The notes under the pieces: model-generated | Databases searched by the model: none | What the model saw: the letters and a program-made list of their open reading frames with translations, nothing else | What the model was told of the DNA's origin: nothing | In this document: positions 33,552 through 42,922 of the stretch, piece by piece | Layout: the number at the start of each line of letters is the position of its first letter | Position numbering within the stretch: the first letter of the stretch is position 1 | NCBI RefSeq assembly: GCF_050611725.1 | Contig: NZ_JBODJB010000001.1 | Coordinates: 186,001 to 250,000 of the forward strand | Direction of reading: 5' to 3' | From: Ferruginibacter sp050611725 | Lineage (GTDB): Bacteria; Bacteroidota; Bacteroidia; Chitinophagales; Chitinophagaceae | DNA length: 64,000 nt | Translations under genes and position numbers: made by a program

Positions 33552-33780
33552 CTTTTTTCAGCAACGTCTCCTTTAGGGGCTTTGCGTACTTATTACTAAT
33601 AATCTTACAATTTACTTAAATCCATATCATCCATAATTCTGGAGAACAACTCGATTTAATGATATTGTAAAATACAAACCTTTAGACGTAAAAATTCAGC
33701 TAAAGGTTGTATCAAAATGTATATTGCAAAAACTGTTATGCTAGACGCAACGTCCCGTGCCGGAGACGTTGCTGGGACAA
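33552..33780. mobile_element. MITE-like element with hairpin termini, copy 2
   Basis: Nearly the same sequence as copy 1 across its length, in direct orientation, with scattered substitutions and short indels around 33652-33672. The left hairpin (33561-33585) has decayed: GGGGCTTTGC replaces GGGACGTTGC. The right hairpin (33747-33772) is intact. The flanking DNA differs from copy 1, so element limits can be read from where identity ends. Confidence 0.7.
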
Positions 33781-33816
33781 GGCGAAGAGGGTTTTATGTT
33801 TATGATAAAACAGAAA

Positions 33817-34269
33817 TCAAAAAACTCTTGAAAGTTTTTTGATGAATTTCCATTTTTTCCGAATGTACTCCTTAGCATTAAAATCACACCAAGAATACAC
33901 GTTTAACATACTAGTATTGCCCTCATAGGATTTTATAAATTCATTTAGAGTAACATCAACAACTGTTTTTTGAAAGGTATCAGTTAATGCATATATATCA
34001 GCAATCTTAAATCTCTCTAAAGTAGAACCATAAATTAAGTAACCGAGATACAATGGACTTTGAAAATGATCTGCTGACGTGTCACGACGATTAACCAATA
34101 ATTCGATGTGTGCATCGATACATTGGCATTTCATTAAGTTAGTTAGATGAGTTTTTACATCAACCCAATTTATTGGTTTCGGTTTAATTGTATCTATCGC
34201 TGGGTTTTGTGCAAAGGTAAATTCCGAAACAAAAATAATGAGTCCGAGAGTAAGAATCAGATGCTTCAT
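33817..34269 (-). CDS. Exported protein of unknown function
   Basis: 150 residues with a clear Sec signal peptide (MKHLILTLGLIIFVSEFTFAQ, cleavage at FAQ-N). The mature domain is mostly helical, with Cys in MKCQCIDAH and Trp-Cys in YSWCDFNAKEYIRKKW, and a basic C-terminus. No family is recognised. It is isolated by an inverted repeat and terminator on one side and the MITE-like element on the other. Confidence 0.55.
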   Translation of the reverse strand: MKHLILTLGLIIFVSEFTFAQNPAIDTIKPKPINWVDVKTHLTNLMKCQCIDAHIELLVNRRDTSADHFQSPLYLGYLIYGSTLERFKIADIYALTDTFQKTVVDVTLNEFIKSYEGNTSMLNVYSWCDFNAKEYIRKKWKFIKKLSRVF

Positions 34270-34376
34270 AAAGAATATTTTTTACTGCCGTAAGTCTTTT
34301 ACCTACTATCTCATTAAAATTAATAAATACTCCCTATACGCTGTCACTTGGTTGCTGGCCATTCCCTGTTCCTCCC

Positions 34377-34407
34377 AACTTGAGGTGCCAAATAGGTTCC
34401 TCAAGTT
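34377..34407. other. Inverted repeat in the purQ downstream region
   Basis: AACTTGAGG (34377-34385) pairs with CCTCAAGTT (34399-34407) across a 13-nt loop. It is followed 18 bp later by the purQ terminator. No T tract follows it on the minus strand, so its role is unclear. Confidence 0.4.
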
Positions 34408-34425
34408 TTAGATCGTTTCCAACTA

Positions 34426-34449
34426 AATAGCCCTCCAAAAGAGGGCTAT
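34426..34449. terminator. Terminator of purQ
   Basis: ATAGCCCTC and GAGGGCTAT form a 9-bp stem with a CAAAA loop. On the minus strand it is followed by TTTAGTT. It lies 21 bp beyond the purQ stop. Confidence 0.7.
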
Positions 34450-34470
34450 GTGTTTATGATGAGTTTTTAT

Positions 34471-35142
34471 TTAATTTATCCCAAACAAATGTGCAAACAC
34501 TTTTCTTCCATCTTCATTTCCTAAAATATTACTGGTAGCTCTTTCTGGATGAGGCATCATGCCAAATACATTTCTTTCTTTGTTGCAGATACCGGCTATA
34601 TTATGTGTGGCACCATTTGGATTGGCAGATGAGGTAACCGTTCCTTTTTCATCGCAATAACGATAAATGATCTGACGATGCATTTCCAATTCTTCTAATG
34701 TTTTATCATCGGCAAAATATCTTCCTTCGCCATGAGCAACCGGAATTTTTAATGCAGAACTGCCTTCGGCTGCTGCTTCTTTAATGAATACATTTTTACA
34801 AACAAATTGTTGTTGTTGGTTACGTAACAATGCACCCGGTAATAAACCACTTTCACATAAAATTTGAAATCCATTACAAACGCCCAGTACTTTACCCCCT
34901 TTATTTGCAAATTCTATCACACTTTGCATCATCGGACTAAATTTTGCAATAGCACCACAACGTAAATAATCTCCGAAACTAAAGCCACCGGGTAATACAA
35001 TGCAATCATCTGTTGTAAAACTGCTGATGTCCTGATCTTTATGCCAAAGTTCTACTACTTCCTGTCCAAGATCGTTTCTAAGTGATTCGATCATGTCTCT
35101 GTCGCAATTACTTCCGGGAAAAACTACTACGCCGAATTTCAT
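34471..35142 (-). CDS. purQ: Phosphoribosylformylglycinamidine synthase subunit PurQ
   Basis: The glutaminase subunit of FGAM synthase (purine biosynthesis, step 4), 223 residues. MKFGVVVFPGSNCDRDMIESL is the PurQ N-terminus. The class I glutamine amidotransferase triad is Cys ~88 in LGVCNGFQIL, with His ~200 and Glu in MMPHPERAT. It is the small, separate form that needs PurL and PurS partners; neither lies nearby. A TAnnTTTG box 107 bp upstream implies a fairly long leader. Confidence 0.95.
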   Translation of the reverse strand: MKFGVVVFPGSNCDRDMIESLRNDLGQEVVELWHKDQDISSFTTDDCIVLPGGFSFGDYLRCGAIAKFSPMMQSVIEFANKGGKVLGVCNGFQILCESGLLPGALLRNQQQQFVCKNVFIKEAAAEGSSALKIPVAHGEGRYFADDKTLEELEMHRQIIYRYCDEKGTVTSSANPNGATHNIAGICNKERNVFGMMPHPERATSNILGNEDGRKVFAHLFGIN

Positions 35143-35248
35143 GTGAAATTATTTTACTATGTGTATTTGATGAATAATGAGTTGCCGTACAAGTGAGTGA
35201 CACAACGATGATGCCATGAAAAACAAATGCCGGTTACAAAAATTTACG

Positions 35249-35256
35249 CAAAGGTA
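35249..35256 (-). promoter_or_regulatory. Candidate -7 box for purQ
   Basis: On the minus strand TACCTTTG (35256-35249) is a perfect TAnnTTTG match, 106 bp upstream of the purQ ATG. It would leave a leader of about 100 nt, in which I see no known riboswitch. Confidence 0.4.
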
Positions 35257-35269
35257 ATTATTCATTTCA

Positions 35270-36250
35270 TTATTTCACGAAGTAACTAAAAGCCACCACA
35301 AAAGCTACCATTATCCAATGCAGCCAGGTGGGAAACCACTTTTTTTCGGGGTATAAAAATGCGCAGGCTACAAAGGCGGAAAGCGGCACGGCACATAAGA
35401 TCCAATACTGAAAAGTATAAGTGGCATTAATAAATGGGATGAATATGGCTACCAAAAAATACAAAAAAACCAATTGCCAGCTTTTACGTGATTGCACCAG
35501 TTGACGAAGAAAATTTTTCTGCATGTAATACAATCCTACAATGGTTGCAAACAAAACAATAATGATGGCAGCTAATGCCCAGTTAGAATCATAGAACTTA
35601 GGGTAACTGAACGCTATGCCGGGGAATGTATAGCTCTTCAACCGATCGGTTAAAAATGCAATGGCCAACACAAAATAATAAGGTGTGATAATGCCTAATA
35701 AAGCGATCAACCATTCGGCTAATTTAAAAGGTCTTGTTATAACCAACCCGAAAACAATTAACAGGGCAAAAGCAATTGAAGGAAAATAAAAAAATGTGCT
35801 CAAGCCAATGGCAATACCGATATTGAATAATGCCGTTTTAGGATTGGGGCTGTTATACAAAGCACTCATACGTGCCCAAACCCATATCAGCAATGTATTG
35901 ATGATGAGTGATGCGGATAAAATATTCCACTCGGTGAATAAAGATGTAACGAGCAAATAACTCATTGCTGTTAAATAGTTCGATCTTGGCATGAGGCGTT
36001 GATCGCTTACCAACTTATTAAAAACAATGGCCTGCATATACAATAATACAAATGCTATAATAGGGTAGATTGCAGGAATGGTTTTACCAATAGCCGATAA
36101 CTGTGCTAATAAAGCTTTGAATAAAAATCCGTCGGTCTTTTGCTCTACCGGAATAACAGGATGCAGAAACATATGCAACTTCAGCAGAAGCCCATATACT
36201 AAAAGTAAAAAATTATTATAGGGATTGTTGGCTTTAAATGTGCCTGTCAC
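35270..36250 (-). CDS. Polytopic membrane protein (DUF6427-like)
   Basis: 326 residues, 9-10 transmembrane helices, GTG start. The N-terminal FKANNPYNNFLLLVYGLLLKLHMFLHP and later helices (YPIIAFVLLYMQAIVFNKL, FFYFPSIAFALLIVFGLVI) suit the Bacteroidota family I know as DUF6427, sometimes misnamed as a beta-carotene monooxygenase. Function is unknown. It ends just before the purQ leader and follows the exported protein gene at 36306 by 55 bp, so the two may be an operon. Confidence 0.65.
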   Translation of the reverse strand: MTGTFKANNPYNNFLLLVYGLLLKLHMFLHPVIPVEQKTDGFLFKALLAQLSAIGKTIPAIYPIIAFVLLYMQAIVFNKLVSDQRLMPRSNYLTAMSYLLVTSLFTEWNILSASLIINTLLIWVWARMSALYNSPNPKTALFNIGIAIGLSTFFYFPSIAFALLIVFGLVITRPFKLAEWLIALLGIITPYYFVLAIAFLTDRLKSYTFPGIAFSYPKFYDSNWALAAIIIVLFATIVGLYYMQKNFLRQLVQSRKSWQLVFLYFLVAIFIPFINATYTFQYWILCAVPLSAFVACAFLYPEKKWFPTWLHWIMVAFVVAFSYFVK

Positions 36251-36305
36251 TGTTTAATTATTTATTCTGCAAATGTGATTAATAAATGTGGCTTAAAAAA
36301 ATTCG

Positions 36306-37823
36306 TTAGTAATCTATTTTAGCAAAACAGATCAACGAATTTCTGAAAGTGCATGGAATAATGATCTGTCTTGCTCCTACCTGTTTACCAAATTGTGGCA
36401 TAAACTCATACCCTTCGTCTAATTTTCTGAATGTCGCATTTCTGGTTACACTACCATCGGCCGTAATACTGTAATCAGACAACAACTGTTTTCTTCTTTC
36501 TAAAAGATTGAAGAAAAAGTGAATTTGTCCGCCTGTATTAAAATTAACGAAGGATAAATAATTATCGTTATCATTATCAAATTGCTCTTTTTCTATAATC
36601 CTGCTCCATTGAGCAACGGCCTTACTATCAAAACTAATTGCAAGTAAACTGTTGTAAATATATTTTGTATTGGGTGCATTGTTATTATTGTAAAACGATC
36701 TGTAAAACGGATCATAGTAATAACCGTAGGGATTAGAATAAGGGGAATAGAAATAATCCCAGCGGTTCCAGATATTGTTGTTATTATAACCCTGGCTAAT
36801 AGTATAAAAATCTTCAGCTATGAGGATAAAACCTCCATCTTTTTTTACTATAATATTTTTAATGAAGAAATTGTCGAAAGCTGTTCGTATGGATGCATTC
36901 TTTTTTGCAAGGGCTCTAATCTCTTCATCGAGGTATAAAAAACGATTGACAAATAAAGAATCTCCTTGCTTATCCCAGATAAATGAAAAGATACCATCAA
37001 TACTGCCTCTTTTTTGTTTGTAGTAAAAAGAGTTGATAAGATAGCGCTTATTTACATTGTCAATTTTTAATTTTATTTCGTCCAGATATTTTTCATTCAG
37101 ATCAATATCATGTTTCATCAATGTATCGGCCGCAACAGATTTTACATACAACTGCATTTGGCTTGAATAATCGGCATTGCCGGATGTAGTAGATCTGGTA
37201 AAAACAAAATTGCCTTCATTGTCTAATAGAAAATTATTATAGATATCTTTCTTTTCATTGAACGGCAGTATATAATCTGCCTTATTGATAAATTTTAATT
37301 CGTTGTTGAATAATAGGGTCGAAAAATTCAATCGTTCATTTTTCTTCTGAATTTTAAAAATGGAAATGAATTTTTTATCTTCACTGTTAATAACACTATA
37401 AATTTTATTATCACCAAAAACATTGATTGATGTGGAATCCAGCTTAACCGGCTTTTCAATCATATTACCCTCAGCATCTAATTTTACCGCCATACAATAC
37501 ACTATCCTCTTTCGCTGATATTGATAGATGAGATAAAAAAAGTCAGGATAAGTAATAAAGTCAACATTAAAAGTTTTTCCTTCTATAATATCAAGGTCTT
37601 TTTTGTCCTTCAAAACCATACTATCGTTGTACACAGAAATAGCATATTTAAAACGAATGTTCTTAAAAACAAGAATATTGCTTTTTACTTTACCGATGAT
37701 CTCAAAATTAATATCACGATTGTCGTTTGCTAGTGGCTCGGTATAAGTAATACGTTGAGCATTGCCAACAACCGGCAATAAACAATAAGCAATAAACAAA
37801 AGAGTTGACAGGCACCTTATCAT
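36306..37823 (-). CDS. Exported protein of unknown function, beta-propeller-like
   Basis: 505 residues. The signal peptide is LLFIAYCLLPVVGNAQ, partly encoded by a heptamer repeat. The mature protein is beta-rich with alternating short strands and Tyr/Asn-rich turns, including a stretch of Tyr, Asn, Pro and Phe around residues ~345-385 (YYYDPFYRSFYNNNNAPN). This pattern suits a periplasmic propeller or a surface protein. No catalytic motif or family is recognised. Confidence 0.55.
   Translation of the reverse strand: MIRCLSTLLFIAYCLLPVVGNAQRITYTEPLANDNRDINFEIIGKVKSNILVFKNIRFKYAISVYNDSMVLKDKKDLDIIEGKTFNVDFITYPDFFYLIYQYQRKRIVYCMAVKLDAEGNMIEKPVKLDSTSINVFGDNKIYSVINSEDKKFISIFKIQKKNERLNFSTLLFNNELKFINKADYILPFNEKKDIYNNFLLDNEGNFVFTRSTTSGNADYSSQMQLYVKSVAADTLMKHDIDLNEKYLDEIKLKIDNVNKRYLINSFYYKQKRGSIDGIFSFIWDKQGDSLFVNRFLYLDEEIRALAKKNASIRTAFDNFFIKNIIVKKDGGFILIAEDFYTISQGYNNNNIWNRWDYFYSPYSNPYGYYYDPFYRSFYNNNNAPNTKYIYNSLLAISFDSKAVAQWSRIIEKEQFDNDNDNYLSFVNFNTGGQIHFFFNLLERRKQLLSDYSITADGSVTRNATFRKLDEGYEFMPQFGKQVGARQIIIPCTFRNSLICFAKIDY
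37776..37796. repeat. Heptamer repeat inside a signal peptide
   Basis: Three 7-bp units (caataaa, caataag, caataaa) lie in frame on the minus strand and encode part of the hydrophobic core LFIAYCLL. Two units of the same word (caataag) recur at 51376-51389 near the end of an LD-carboxypeptidase gene. Confidence 0.55.
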
Positions 37824-37922
37824 ACAAATTATTCTTCTTTAAAATTACACCTAAAACAGCCAATTTAAATATTTGAACAAGATAAAATTTGTTTTGTTTA
37901 GATTGCGATATTATTTAACTAT

Positions 37923-38822
37923 ATGCAAACAGTTTTAATTACAGGCGGTACGGGTCTTATTGGTAAAACACTTACTAATGCATTACTGCAAAAAGGATAC
38001 CACGTGATCGTCCTAAGCAGAAAAAGTCAACCTTCATCCGGCAATGTTACGTATGCCCAATGGGATATTGATAAAAAAACAATTGATGTTACGGCTGTAC
38101 AAAAAGCTGACTACATCATCCATCTTGCCGGTGCCGGCGTGGTAGATAAAAAATGGACGACAGCTTATAAAAAAGAGATACAAGATAGCAGAACCAAGAG
38201 CAGTGAATTATTGATCGATACTTTAAAAAACAATACTCATAAAATAAAAGCTGTGATCAGTGCTTCGGCTATAGGCTGGTATATTCCTTCCGACATTTTA
38301 CATACAGAAGATGAAAAAGCTGACGATAGTTTTTTAGGTGAAACCTGCCGGCTTTGGGAAGAAAGTGTTGAGCCATTCAAGCAACTGAATATCCGTGTGG
38401 CAAAACTCAGAATTGGTATTGTATTGAGTAAAGATGGAGGAGCTTTGGCAGAATTTATTAAGCCGATAAAATTTGGCGTAGCTGCAATTTTAGGAAGTGG
38501 CAAACAACTGATCAGCTGGATACATATTGATGACCTTTGTCGATTGTTTATTTATGGTATAGAAAATCAAAACATCAATAGTATTTATAATGCTGTAGCA
38601 TCAGAGCCTGTAACCAATAAAACACTTACCCTTTCGCTTGCAAAAAAATTGAAGGGGAGGTTTTTTATTCCGATGCATGTTCCAGAATTTGTGTTAAAGA
38701 TCATGCTGGGAGGAAGAAGTGTTGAAATTTTGAAAAGTAGTAGGGTGAGTAATGAGAAGATATTGAAAGAAGGGTTTGTGTTTTCTTTTGATACAATTGA
38801 TAAAGCCATAGAAAATCTGTAG
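37923..38822 (+). CDS. TIGR01777 family epimerase (NAD-dependent, SDR)
   Basis: 299 residues. The N-terminal Rossmann motif VLITGGTGLIGKTLTNALLQKGY (residues 4-26) contains the GGxGxxG dinucleotide site. IIHLAGAGVVDKKWT and the SDR lysine/tyrosine region (SASAIGWYIPS) follow. The C-terminus has the LGGRSVEILKSSRVSNEKIL pattern of this family, related to YfcH. The substrate is unknown. It is monocistronic and divergent from the exported protein at 36306. Confidence 0.85.
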   Translation: MQTVLITGGTGLIGKTLTNALLQKGYHVIVLSRKSQPSSGNVTYAQWDIDKKTIDVTAVQKADYIIHLAGAGVVDKKWTTAYKKEIQDSRTKSSELLIDTLKNNTHKIKAVISASAIGWYIPSDILHTEDEKADDSFLGETCRLWEESVEPFKQLNIRVAKLRIGIVLSKDGGALAEFIKPIKFGVAAILGSGKQLISWIHIDDLCRLFIYGIENQNINSIYNAVASEPVTNKTLTLSLAKKLKGRFFIPMHVPEFVLKIMLGGRSVEILKSSRVSNEKILKEGFVFSFDTIDKAIENL

Positions 38823-38867
38823 ACTGTAAAAACAATAAATTGGTTGTAACAAGAAGAAATCAATTAC

Positions 38868-39521
38868 TCAGGAATTATGTTTTTCATGCCACACAGAACT
38901 AAAACCACCAATTACAGCAAATCCATTTCTATCAAATTGTAATTTTTGCAAATTCAAATCATCAATATCTTTTTGCAAAACTTTTCTCGTAAACGGATTC
39001 ATGGTGCCGCCGGGTTTTAGTGGCTCAGCATTAGGATCATATTGAAATGCAGGATCAGTAATGGTTCCTCTTGGATACATAATTCCGGGAGCTCCCATTC
39101 CTCTAATATCCAATTCATGTGGATGATCGAGCCCAATAGTGTGGCCATATTCATGAGCAGCGGTAGTAGAGTTATTTAATAGATTATCCAGTTTAAAATA
39201 ACCGGTATTAGAATTCACCGCATCCACAAATGAGATATTTCCGGTAGCATGTTCTTCTATTCTGAAATAATTATTTCTGGGATTGGTATTTTCAAAAACC
39301 ATTTGAGGAGATAATGATCTTGACCAAATGCCTTCAATATCAAATACAACTTTGTAAATATCATTTTTGATCTTCACTTTTCCGTTAGCTTCGTTCCAAT
39401 GTTGTTGTATGTCTTCTGCAATTTGAATTGATAAAAGATCGTTAGCGGCATCTCCATAAAAAAATAATACGGAATGAATAATGAGTTGTTTTTTATGTGG
39501 TAGTAATTCTGCTTCTCCCAT
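38868..39521 (-). CDS. Matrixin-like zinc metalloprotease
   Basis: 217 residues. The metzincin zinc motif HEYGHTIGLDH (HExxHxxGxxH, residues ~123-133) is followed by the Met-turn PGIMYPRG. There is no obvious signal peptide at the N-terminus (MGEAELLPHKKQ), which is unusual for a secreted metzincin. It could be cytoplasmic or exported by another route; an upstream start with a signal is not available in frame. It lies 20 bp after the NlpC gene on the same strand and may share its transcript. Confidence 0.75.
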   Translation of the reverse strand: MGEAELLPHKKQLIIHSVLFFYGDAANDLLSIQIAEDIQQHWNEANGKVKIKNDIYKVVFDIEGIWSRSLSPQMVFENTNPRNNYFRIEEHATGNISFVDAVNSNTGYFKLDNLLNNSTTAAHEYGHTIGLDHPHELDIRGMGAPGIMYPRGTITDPAFQYDPNAEPLKPGGTMNPFTRKVLQKDIDDLNLQKLQFDRNGFAVIGGFSSVWHEKHNS

Positions 39522-39541
39522 ACTTTAATATCAATTAGTCT

Positions 39542-40147
39542 CTATTTAGTTAATACATCAATCACACTTACAAATCTGCTTTGATAATAAACACTTTCCA
39601 TTGAAGTGATTGTAACACTGTTTACTTTACCGCTGCTGGAATGTATGAACGATGGTTTGCCATTAATAATATCAATCACAATACCAATATGACCAATGGT
39701 CAATTCTTTTGGATTGGTTCCTCTAAATAATATCAGATCGCCTTTGGTGCAAGTTGACAGATCTTTTTGCTTACCTATTTTTTCAAAATCATAAGAAGAC
39801 CTTGGAACATTTATTTTAAAATGATTAAAAACATAAGTAATAAATCCGGAGCAATCAAAACCTTTTGAAGGATCAGTACTTCCATATAAATAAGGCACTC
39901 CCAATAATGTTTTTGCAAACGACACCAAACTATCTCTGTTTATAATATCCTGTTGTGCTGATGAAATATTTGTATGAATTGTACGAGGAACAACGGTATC
40001 AATTTTTTTATTAATTACCTCAATAGCAGAAATTGAATCTGCAGCAGGATAAACAGGTACTTGAACAGCTGGACCTTCTTTTAGAAATACAAAACAACAA
40101 ACCGTTATGATTCCTCCTACTAACAATCCTGCTATAAAATTCTTCAT
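39542..40147 (-). CDS. NlpC/P60 family cell-wall hydrolase
   Basis: 201 residues. A single N-terminal helix (IAGLLVGGIITVCCFVFL) anchors the protein. A short linker leads to an NlpC/P60 domain with Cys ~98 in KGFDCSGFITYVF, His ~153 in IGHIGIVIDI and the RFVSVIDVL C-terminus. It probably cleaves peptidoglycan stem peptides at the membrane surface. It starts 15 bp after the beta-oxidation gene stop, so read-through from it is likely. Confidence 0.88.
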   Translation of the reverse strand: MKNFIAGLLVGGIITVCCFVFLKEGPAVQVPVYPAADSISAIEVINKKIDTVVPRTIHTNISSAQQDIINRDSLVSFAKTLLGVPYLYGSTDPSKGFDCSGFITYVFNHFKINVPRSSYDFEKIGKQKDLSTCTKGDLILFRGTNPKELTIGHIGIVIDIINGKPSFIHSSSGKVNSVTITSMESVYYQSRFVSVIDVLTK

Positions 40148-40162
40148 ACCGGTAATTTACCA

Positions 40163-42541
40163 TTAATTCCTCAGAGGTTTGCCACTTTTTAAAACCGACT
40201 GAATTCTTTCCAAAGTTTTCTTTTCGCCACATAAACTTAAAAATGCTTCTCTTTCCAAATTCAATAAATATTGTTCGCTCACTAATTGCGGTTCACTCAG
40301 ATCGCCACCGCACATTACATATGCTAATTTTTTAGCCACCGTTGCATCATGTGCTGTTGCATAATTAGCCGTTTGCATACCATTGATACCTGCTAACAAT
40401 GTACCTAAAGCACTACGTCCTAAAACTTTAATATCGTTGCGTTGTACCGGCATTACATATCCATCATCGTACAATTCAATCACTGCTTGTTTTGCTTCAG
40501 CAATTCTTCTTCCCTGATTAATGCTGATAATATCTCTGCCTTTTCTATATATACCAAGATCAAAAGCTTCGTGTGCACTGGTTGACACTTTTGCAGTGGC
40601 AATGTTTAGGAATCGATTTTGCAATGTAAGTGTATCCACTTCCCCCTCATGCATTTCATCTGCAGCACGTAAAACAAATTCCTTTGTACCGGCACCACCG
40701 GGTATTACACCAATGCCTACTTCAACTAAACCTGTGTAAGTTTCCGCAGCCGCAATTACTTTATCGGCATGTAAACTCATTTCACAGGCACCACCTAAAG
40801 CCAATCCATGAGGAGCTACCACAACCGGAATGCTCGAATATCTTACTCTCATAACCGTTTGCTGAAATTGACGAATAGCCATATCGATCTCGTCATAGTC
40901 TTGTTCTATCGCCAACATGAATATCATACCCACATTTGCACCTGCACTAAAATTATTTCCTTCATTTGCAATAACCAATCCTTTATATTTTTCTTCTGCC
41001 AATGCGATGGATCTTTGTACGCCTTCTAATACCTCGCCGCCAATACTACCCATTTTGGTGTACCATTCCAGGCCCAACACATCATTACCTAAATGATAGG
41101 TACGGCAAGCAGAATTTTTCCAAACCGTTTCATTAGCAAAATTCTTCATTACAATAAATGCTTCGCCGCCAGGTAAGGGCTTGTATTTTTTACTACTAAC
41201 ATCATAGCATAAACGCTTTCCATTCTCTACTTTATAAAATGATGTATTTCCTTCAGCCAACATTTCATCAACCCAAGCAGCTACTTTATAACCAGCCGCT
41301 TTCATCGCTTCTGTTGTCTTTGCAACACCCAATGTATCCCAACTTTCGAAAGGCCCTATCTCCCAGCCAAAACCGGCCATCATACCATCATCTACTCTGT
41401 ATAACTCATCGCTTATCTCAGGAATACGATGGCTGATATAAGAAAATAAACTATAATGGAACTGACGATAAAAATCACCTGCCTTATCTGTACCGACACA
41501 AAGCGCTTTTAATCGTTGATGCAGATCTTCGATAGGTTTGGCAGTTTCCAGCGTTGCAAATTTGGGTTTAGTTCTTGGTTCATAATTCATCGTTGAGAGA
41601 CTCAACACCTGAATATCTTTCTCTCCTCCTGCACCTTTTGTTTTTTTGAAAAACCCCTGACCTGTTTTATCTCCCAACCAATTATTTTCAACCATCTTAT
41701 TTAACCAGGATGGAATTGTAAATGTGTCTTTTGCTTCATCATTCGGACAATTATCGGCAACACCTTTTGCAACTTTTACCAATGTGTCAATCCCTACAAC
41801 ATCAGCTGTTCTGAAGGTGGCCGATTTTGGTCTGCCGATGATAGGACCGGTCAATGCATCTATTTCATCAATACTTAATTGCAGCTTTTCCATGGCATTC
41901 ATAATGGCCATCATACCAAACACCCCTACTCGGTTTGCAATAAATGCCGGAGTGTCTTTACACAACACCGTTGTTTTACCTAATTGTAAACTTCCATAGT
42001 TCATTAAAAAATCTACAACTGCGTTGTCGGTATCCGGTGTTGGAATAATTTCTAATAAACGTAAATATCTTGGTGGATTGAAAAAGTGTGTGCCGCAAAA
42101 ATGTTTTTTAAAATCATCACTCCTTCCTTCAGCCATCATATGAATGGGAATGCCCGAAGTGTTGGAAGTAATTAATGTACCGGGTTTACGGAATTTTTCT
42201 ACTTCAGAAAAAATTGATTGTTTAATGTCAAGTCTTTCAACCACCACTTCAATTACCCAATCGCAGTCTGCGATATCTTTCATATTATCCGTAAAATTTC
42301 CTGTTTTAATTTTTTTAACAACATCTTTTGTATAAACAGGAGAAGGATTACTTTTTATGGCAGCTGCCAAAGCGTCGTTTACAATTTTATTTTTTTCTGA
42401 AAGTTTTGCATCGGCCAATAAATCCTTGGGTTGTAAATCTAATAATAACACCTGCAACCCTATCCCTGCAAAATGGCAGGCAATTCTACTACCCATTACC
42501 CCGCTTCCTAAAACAGCTACTTTTTTTATGGTTCTTTTCAT
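40163..42541 (-). CDS. Fused 3-hydroxyacyl-CoA dehydrogenase / enoyl-CoA hydratase
   Basis: About 792 residues, starting at MKRTIKKVAVLGSG. An ATG six codons earlier is less consistent with the family N-terminus. The dehydrogenase module comes first: NAD-binding LGSGVMGSRIACHFAG at ~10-25, then the HADH C-terminal domain. A hydratase/crotonase module follows (~500-700: GGACEMSLHADKVIAAAETYTGLVEVGIGVIPG). This domain order is that of Bacillus FadN, not of FadB. It performs the second and third steps of beta-oxidation. No thiolase or acyl-CoA dehydrogenase lies nearby. A heptamer repeat encodes MNYEPRTK near residue 320. Confidence 0.9.
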   Translation of the reverse strand: MKRTIKKVAVLGSGVMGSRIACHFAGIGLQVLLLDLQPKDLLADAKLSEKNKIVNDALAAAIKSNPSPVYTKDVVKKIKTGNFTDNMKDIADCDWVIEVVVERLDIKQSIFSEVEKFRKPGTLITSNTSGIPIHMMAEGRSDDFKKHFCGTHFFNPPRYLRLLEIIPTPDTDNAVVDFLMNYGSLQLGKTTVLCKDTPAFIANRVGVFGMMAIMNAMEKLQLSIDEIDALTGPIIGRPKSATFRTADVVGIDTLVKVAKGVADNCPNDEAKDTFTIPSWLNKMVENNWLGDKTGQGFFKKTKGAGGEKDIQVLSLSTMNYEPRTKPKFATLETAKPIEDLHQRLKALCVGTDKAGDFYRQFHYSLFSYISHRIPEISDELYRVDDGMMAGFGWEIGPFESWDTLGVAKTTEAMKAAGYKVAAWVDEMLAEGNTSFYKVENGKRLCYDVSSKKYKPLPGGEAFIVMKNFANETVWKNSACRTYHLGNDVLGLEWYTKMGSIGGEVLEGVQRSIALAEEKYKGLVIANEGNNFSAGANVGMIFMLAIEQDYDEIDMAIRQFQQTVMRVRYSSIPVVVAPHGLALGGACEMSLHADKVIAAAETYTGLVEVGIGVIPGGAGTKEFVLRAADEMHEGEVDTLTLQNRFLNIATAKVSTSAHEAFDLGIYRKGRDIISINQGRRIAEAKQAVIELYDDGYVMPVQRNDIKVLGRSALGTLLAGINGMQTANYATAHDATVAKKLAYVMCGGDLSEPQLVSEQYLLNLEREAFLSLCGEKKTLERIQSVLKSGKPLRN
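41571..41598. repeat. Degenerate heptamer tract inside the beta-oxidation gene
   Basis: Units gttcttg, gttcata, attcatc, gttgaga occupy the linker region of the fused enzyme, encoding STMNYEPRTK. The match is looser than at 30679 or 45097, and the period is inferred by eye. Confidence 0.45.
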
Positions 42542-42667
42542 ACTATCAATTTTAAGCAATTCGTACTTTTAAAAATTAGTTAGTTAAACAACTATTTCTA
42601 TCTCGAAATTAAGACTTTTGGAAAAACTTTCAGAAAAAATAATGTTCACTTTGCTTACACATATCAA

Positions 42668-42681
42668 TTGACATAAGTCAA
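42668..42681. promoter_or_regulatory. Candidate CRP/FNR-type operator between divergent genes
   Basis: TTGAC-ATAA-GTCAA is a perfect 5+5 inverted repeat with a 4-bp spacer, the layout of CRP/FNR-family sites (FNR: TTGAT-N4-ATCAA). It lies in the 381-bp gap between the beta-oxidation gene and the histidine kinase. I see no ORF in the rest of the gap, and no clear TAnnTTTG box in either direction. Confidence 0.4.
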
Positions 42682-42922
42682 ATAGAATTTTTTCTAAAAT
42701 ATTGATGGCTATTAAGTTGAGATTTACGTGTTATTTATAAAAAGATATAGCTAAGCGTCCATAATACATACTAAATCGAGTATTTCTACGTTTATTATTC
42801 AGGAAATACGAATAAAAGGCCGGATTTAATGAAACAAAAGACAAAAACAACTAAACAAGCAATCAGATAAAGTAGCCTTGTCTATTTTATTATAAATCCA
42901 ATAAACCTAAAAAAACCTGAGC

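Noticed and set aside
32661..33780. A composite insertion sequence with a transposase between the two repeats
   Set aside because: The enclosed ORF shows no transposase motif; the repeats fit non-autonomous elements better.
35143..35248. Purine riboswitch in the purQ leader
   Set aside because: No match to the three-way-junction core could be recognised by eye; left as a low-interest observation only.
40630..42572. Several plus-strand ORFs of 60-91 residues opposite the beta-oxidation gene
   Set aside because: All are antisense shadows of one long conserved coding frame.
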